From Aquisalimonas sp. (lineage in GTDB: Bacteria > Pseudomonadota > Gammaproteobacteria > Nitrococcales > Aquisalimonadaceae): a stretch of DNA of 6,985 nucleotides. Positions 5,812 through 6,985 of this stretch are shown piece by piece; within the stretch, counting starts at the first letter, position 1; each line of letters opens with the position of its first letter. The stretch is from the NCBI GenBank assembly GCA_007127625.1, contig SKYZ01000042.1:1-6985 (forward strand), read 5' to 3'. The notes beneath the pieces are model-generated. The model had not been told where the DNA came from and did not search any database. It was given only the letters and a program-made list of their open reading frames with translations. Position numbers and translations under genes: made by a program.

Positions 5812-6985
5812 CTACTCTGTCGAAGGGCTCCGGTCAGGATGAGCGATGCGCAGCAGCAGCACGGCAAGCACGATGGCGGGGATCCCCATGGCGGCGGAGC
5901 CAATGAAGAACCAGAACCAGCCCACCTGCTCCGCCACCCAGCCGGTAAACCCACCCATGAACTGTCCCGGGAGGGTCATCAGGGAACTGAACAGAGCGTA
6001 CTGGGTGGCGGTGTAGGCGGTGTTGGTCAGGCTGGCCATGTAGGCCAGCAGCACCGAAATGGCCATGCCGCCGGTGACGTTATCTGCAATGATGGCGAAT
6101 ACCAGGCCGTACAACTCCGGCCCCAGCGCGGCCAGCCAGGAGAACGTGAGGTTGGTCACGGGGGCCATGATGGCGGTGAAGATCAGCATGCGGGCGATAC
6201 CGAAACGCAGCACCAGCGCACCGCCGACAAAGGCTCCCGCCAGAGTCATGGCCAGACCGAAGGCAGCTGCGACGTTTGCAATCTGCCCCTTGGTGAAACC
6301 CAGGTCCAGGTAGAAGGGGTTGGCCATCACGCCCATGAAGATGTCGCTGATGCGGAAGGTGCCGATAAACAGCAGTACCGCCAGGGCGGCCAGGCCGTAG
6401 CGCTTGAAGAAGTCCGCGAAAGGGCACACCACGGCCCCCAGGAACCAGGCGGTGAGATCACGGCGCCACCCCTGGTCCAGGGTGCTGGCCAGGTAAGCGG
6501 TGACCCGCTGCTCCAGCCGGTGCGTCCCGCCGGAGACCGCCACCTCCGGCTCGCGGACCAGCAGCGTGGTGACCAGACCAACGCACATCAGCAGCGCCAT
6601 GGCGCCATAGGCCAGGCTCCAGGTGGCGACGGAGGCGATGTGGAGAGCACCGGCACTGGCCACCAGAATGGCGACCCGGTACCCGGTGACATAGGTCGCC
6701 GCCATGGCGCCCTGACGCTCCGGACCCACCGCCTCCACCCGATAGGCGTCCACGGCGATATCCTGGGTGGCCGAACCGAATGCGGTCATCACCGCCCACA
6801 CTGCCACCAGCCAGAGGTTGGCGGCGGGGTCGGTCAACGCCATGCCCAGCAACCCGGCCCCCACCGTGAGCTGCGCCACCAGGATCCAGGCGCGGCGGCG
6901 CCCCATGATGCGGCTCAGGCCGGGCAGCGGCAGCCGGTCCACCAGCGGCGCCCAGAGCACCTTGATGCTGTGCGCCATGCCCACC
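5812..6985 (-). CDS. ampG: AmpG-family muropeptide permease (MFS), N-terminus outside window
   Basis: The last about 390 residues of an inner-membrane proton-driven importer that brings GlcNAc-anhydroMurNAc peptides from wall turnover back into the cytosol for recycling, which in some species sets ampC beta-lactamase induction. The reading frame is open to the right edge; roughly 40-60 residues with the first membrane helices are missing. Family marks seen: IKVLWAPLVDRL followed by GRRRAWI in the loop after an early helix, GSATQDIAVDAYRVE, GYRVAILVASAGA, the mid-protein GVMANPFYLDLGFTKGQIAN, and TAYTATQYALFSSLMTLPG near the end. About ten further hydrophobic helices are visible and the protein ends at TAG 5812-5814. 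The symbol is by family; many genomes carry several AmpG paralogues that are not all proven muropeptide carriers. No peptidoglycan gene is adjacent, so context adds no support. Confidence 0.85.
   Translation of the reverse strand, partial: VGMAHSIKVLWAPLVDRLPLPGLSRIMGRRRAWILVAQLTVGAGLLGMALTDPAANLWLVAVWAVMTAFGSATQDIAVDAYRVEAVGPERQGAMAATYVTGYRVAILVASAGALHIASVATWSLAYGAMALLMCVGLVTTLLVREPEVAVSGGTHRLEQRVTAYLASTLDQGWRRDLTAWFLGAVVCPFADFFKRYGLAALAVLLFIGTFRISDIFMGVMANPFYLDLGFTKGQIANVAAAFGLAMTLAGAFVGGALVLRFGIARMLIFTAIMAPVTNLTFSWLAALGPELYGLVFAIIADNVTGGMAISVLLAYMASLTNTAYTATQYALFSSLMTLPGQFMGGFTGWVAEQVGWFWFFIGSAAMGIPAIVLAVLLLRIAHPDRSPSTE

Noticed and set aside
6059..6313. Open frame of 84 codons on the + strand inside the AmpG-like gene
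   Set aside because: It is antisense to well-conserved AmpG family motifs and has no recognisable features of its own.

Overview
The window is high-GC, gene-dense bacterial chromosome. It reads like a gammaproteobacterium, probably from the halophilic Ectothiorhodospiraceae/Halomonadaceae/Pseudomonas side. That placement rests on Tas-like, EndoV and AmpG-like proteins resembling gammaproteobacterial homologues, on two small conserved families (DUF6763-like, DUF6394-like) I associate with this class, and on very acidic proteins. It is an inference from recalled families, not a computed classification. I see no phage, IS element, CRISPR array, tRNA or rRNA.

Layout, left to right. (1) 1-303 (+) is the C-terminal third of a Tas-like aldo/keto reductase. 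(2) 304-522 is a 219-bp spacer packed with inverted repeats: a nested stem-loop just after tas, a weak sigma70-like promoter and further hairpins in the presumed leader. (3) 523-822 and 829-1500 (+) are a two-gene unit with a 6-nt gap: a small, extremely acidic DUF6763-like protein and endonuclease V (nfi), with all key catalytic residues visible. (4) 1522-2949 (-) converges on nfi. It encodes an unusual response regulator: receiver domain, Pro/Glu-rich linker, long Ala/Glu-rich helical region and a C-terminal transmembrane tail, with no DNA-binding or enzymatic output domain. (5) 2950-3103 is a divergent control region. (6) 3104-3487 and 3484-5208 (+) overlap by ATGA: a four-helix DUF6394-like membrane protein and a 2TM potassium-channel-like protein with two cytosolic RCK/TrkA-N domains and a GFGE selectivity filter. 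(7) 5230-5631 (-) is a small Sel1-repeat protein, convergent with the channel; a perfect hairpin lies across its stop codon. (8) 5632-5811 is a spacer with an AT-rich island and a hairpin. (9) 5812-6985 (-) is an AmpG-family muropeptide permease whose N-terminus lies beyond the right edge.

How they fit together. Most neighbours look like independent housekeeping or stress functions. Two couplings stand out. The DUF6394-like protein and the RCK channel are translationally coupled and probably form one membrane ion-transport unit. The DUF6763-like gene is tightly linked to nfi. The best candidates for undescribed biology are the tail-anchored receiver protein and the DUF6394/GFGE-channel pair. 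The rest is ordinary chromosome, and I found no clear novel multi-gene defence or mobile system.
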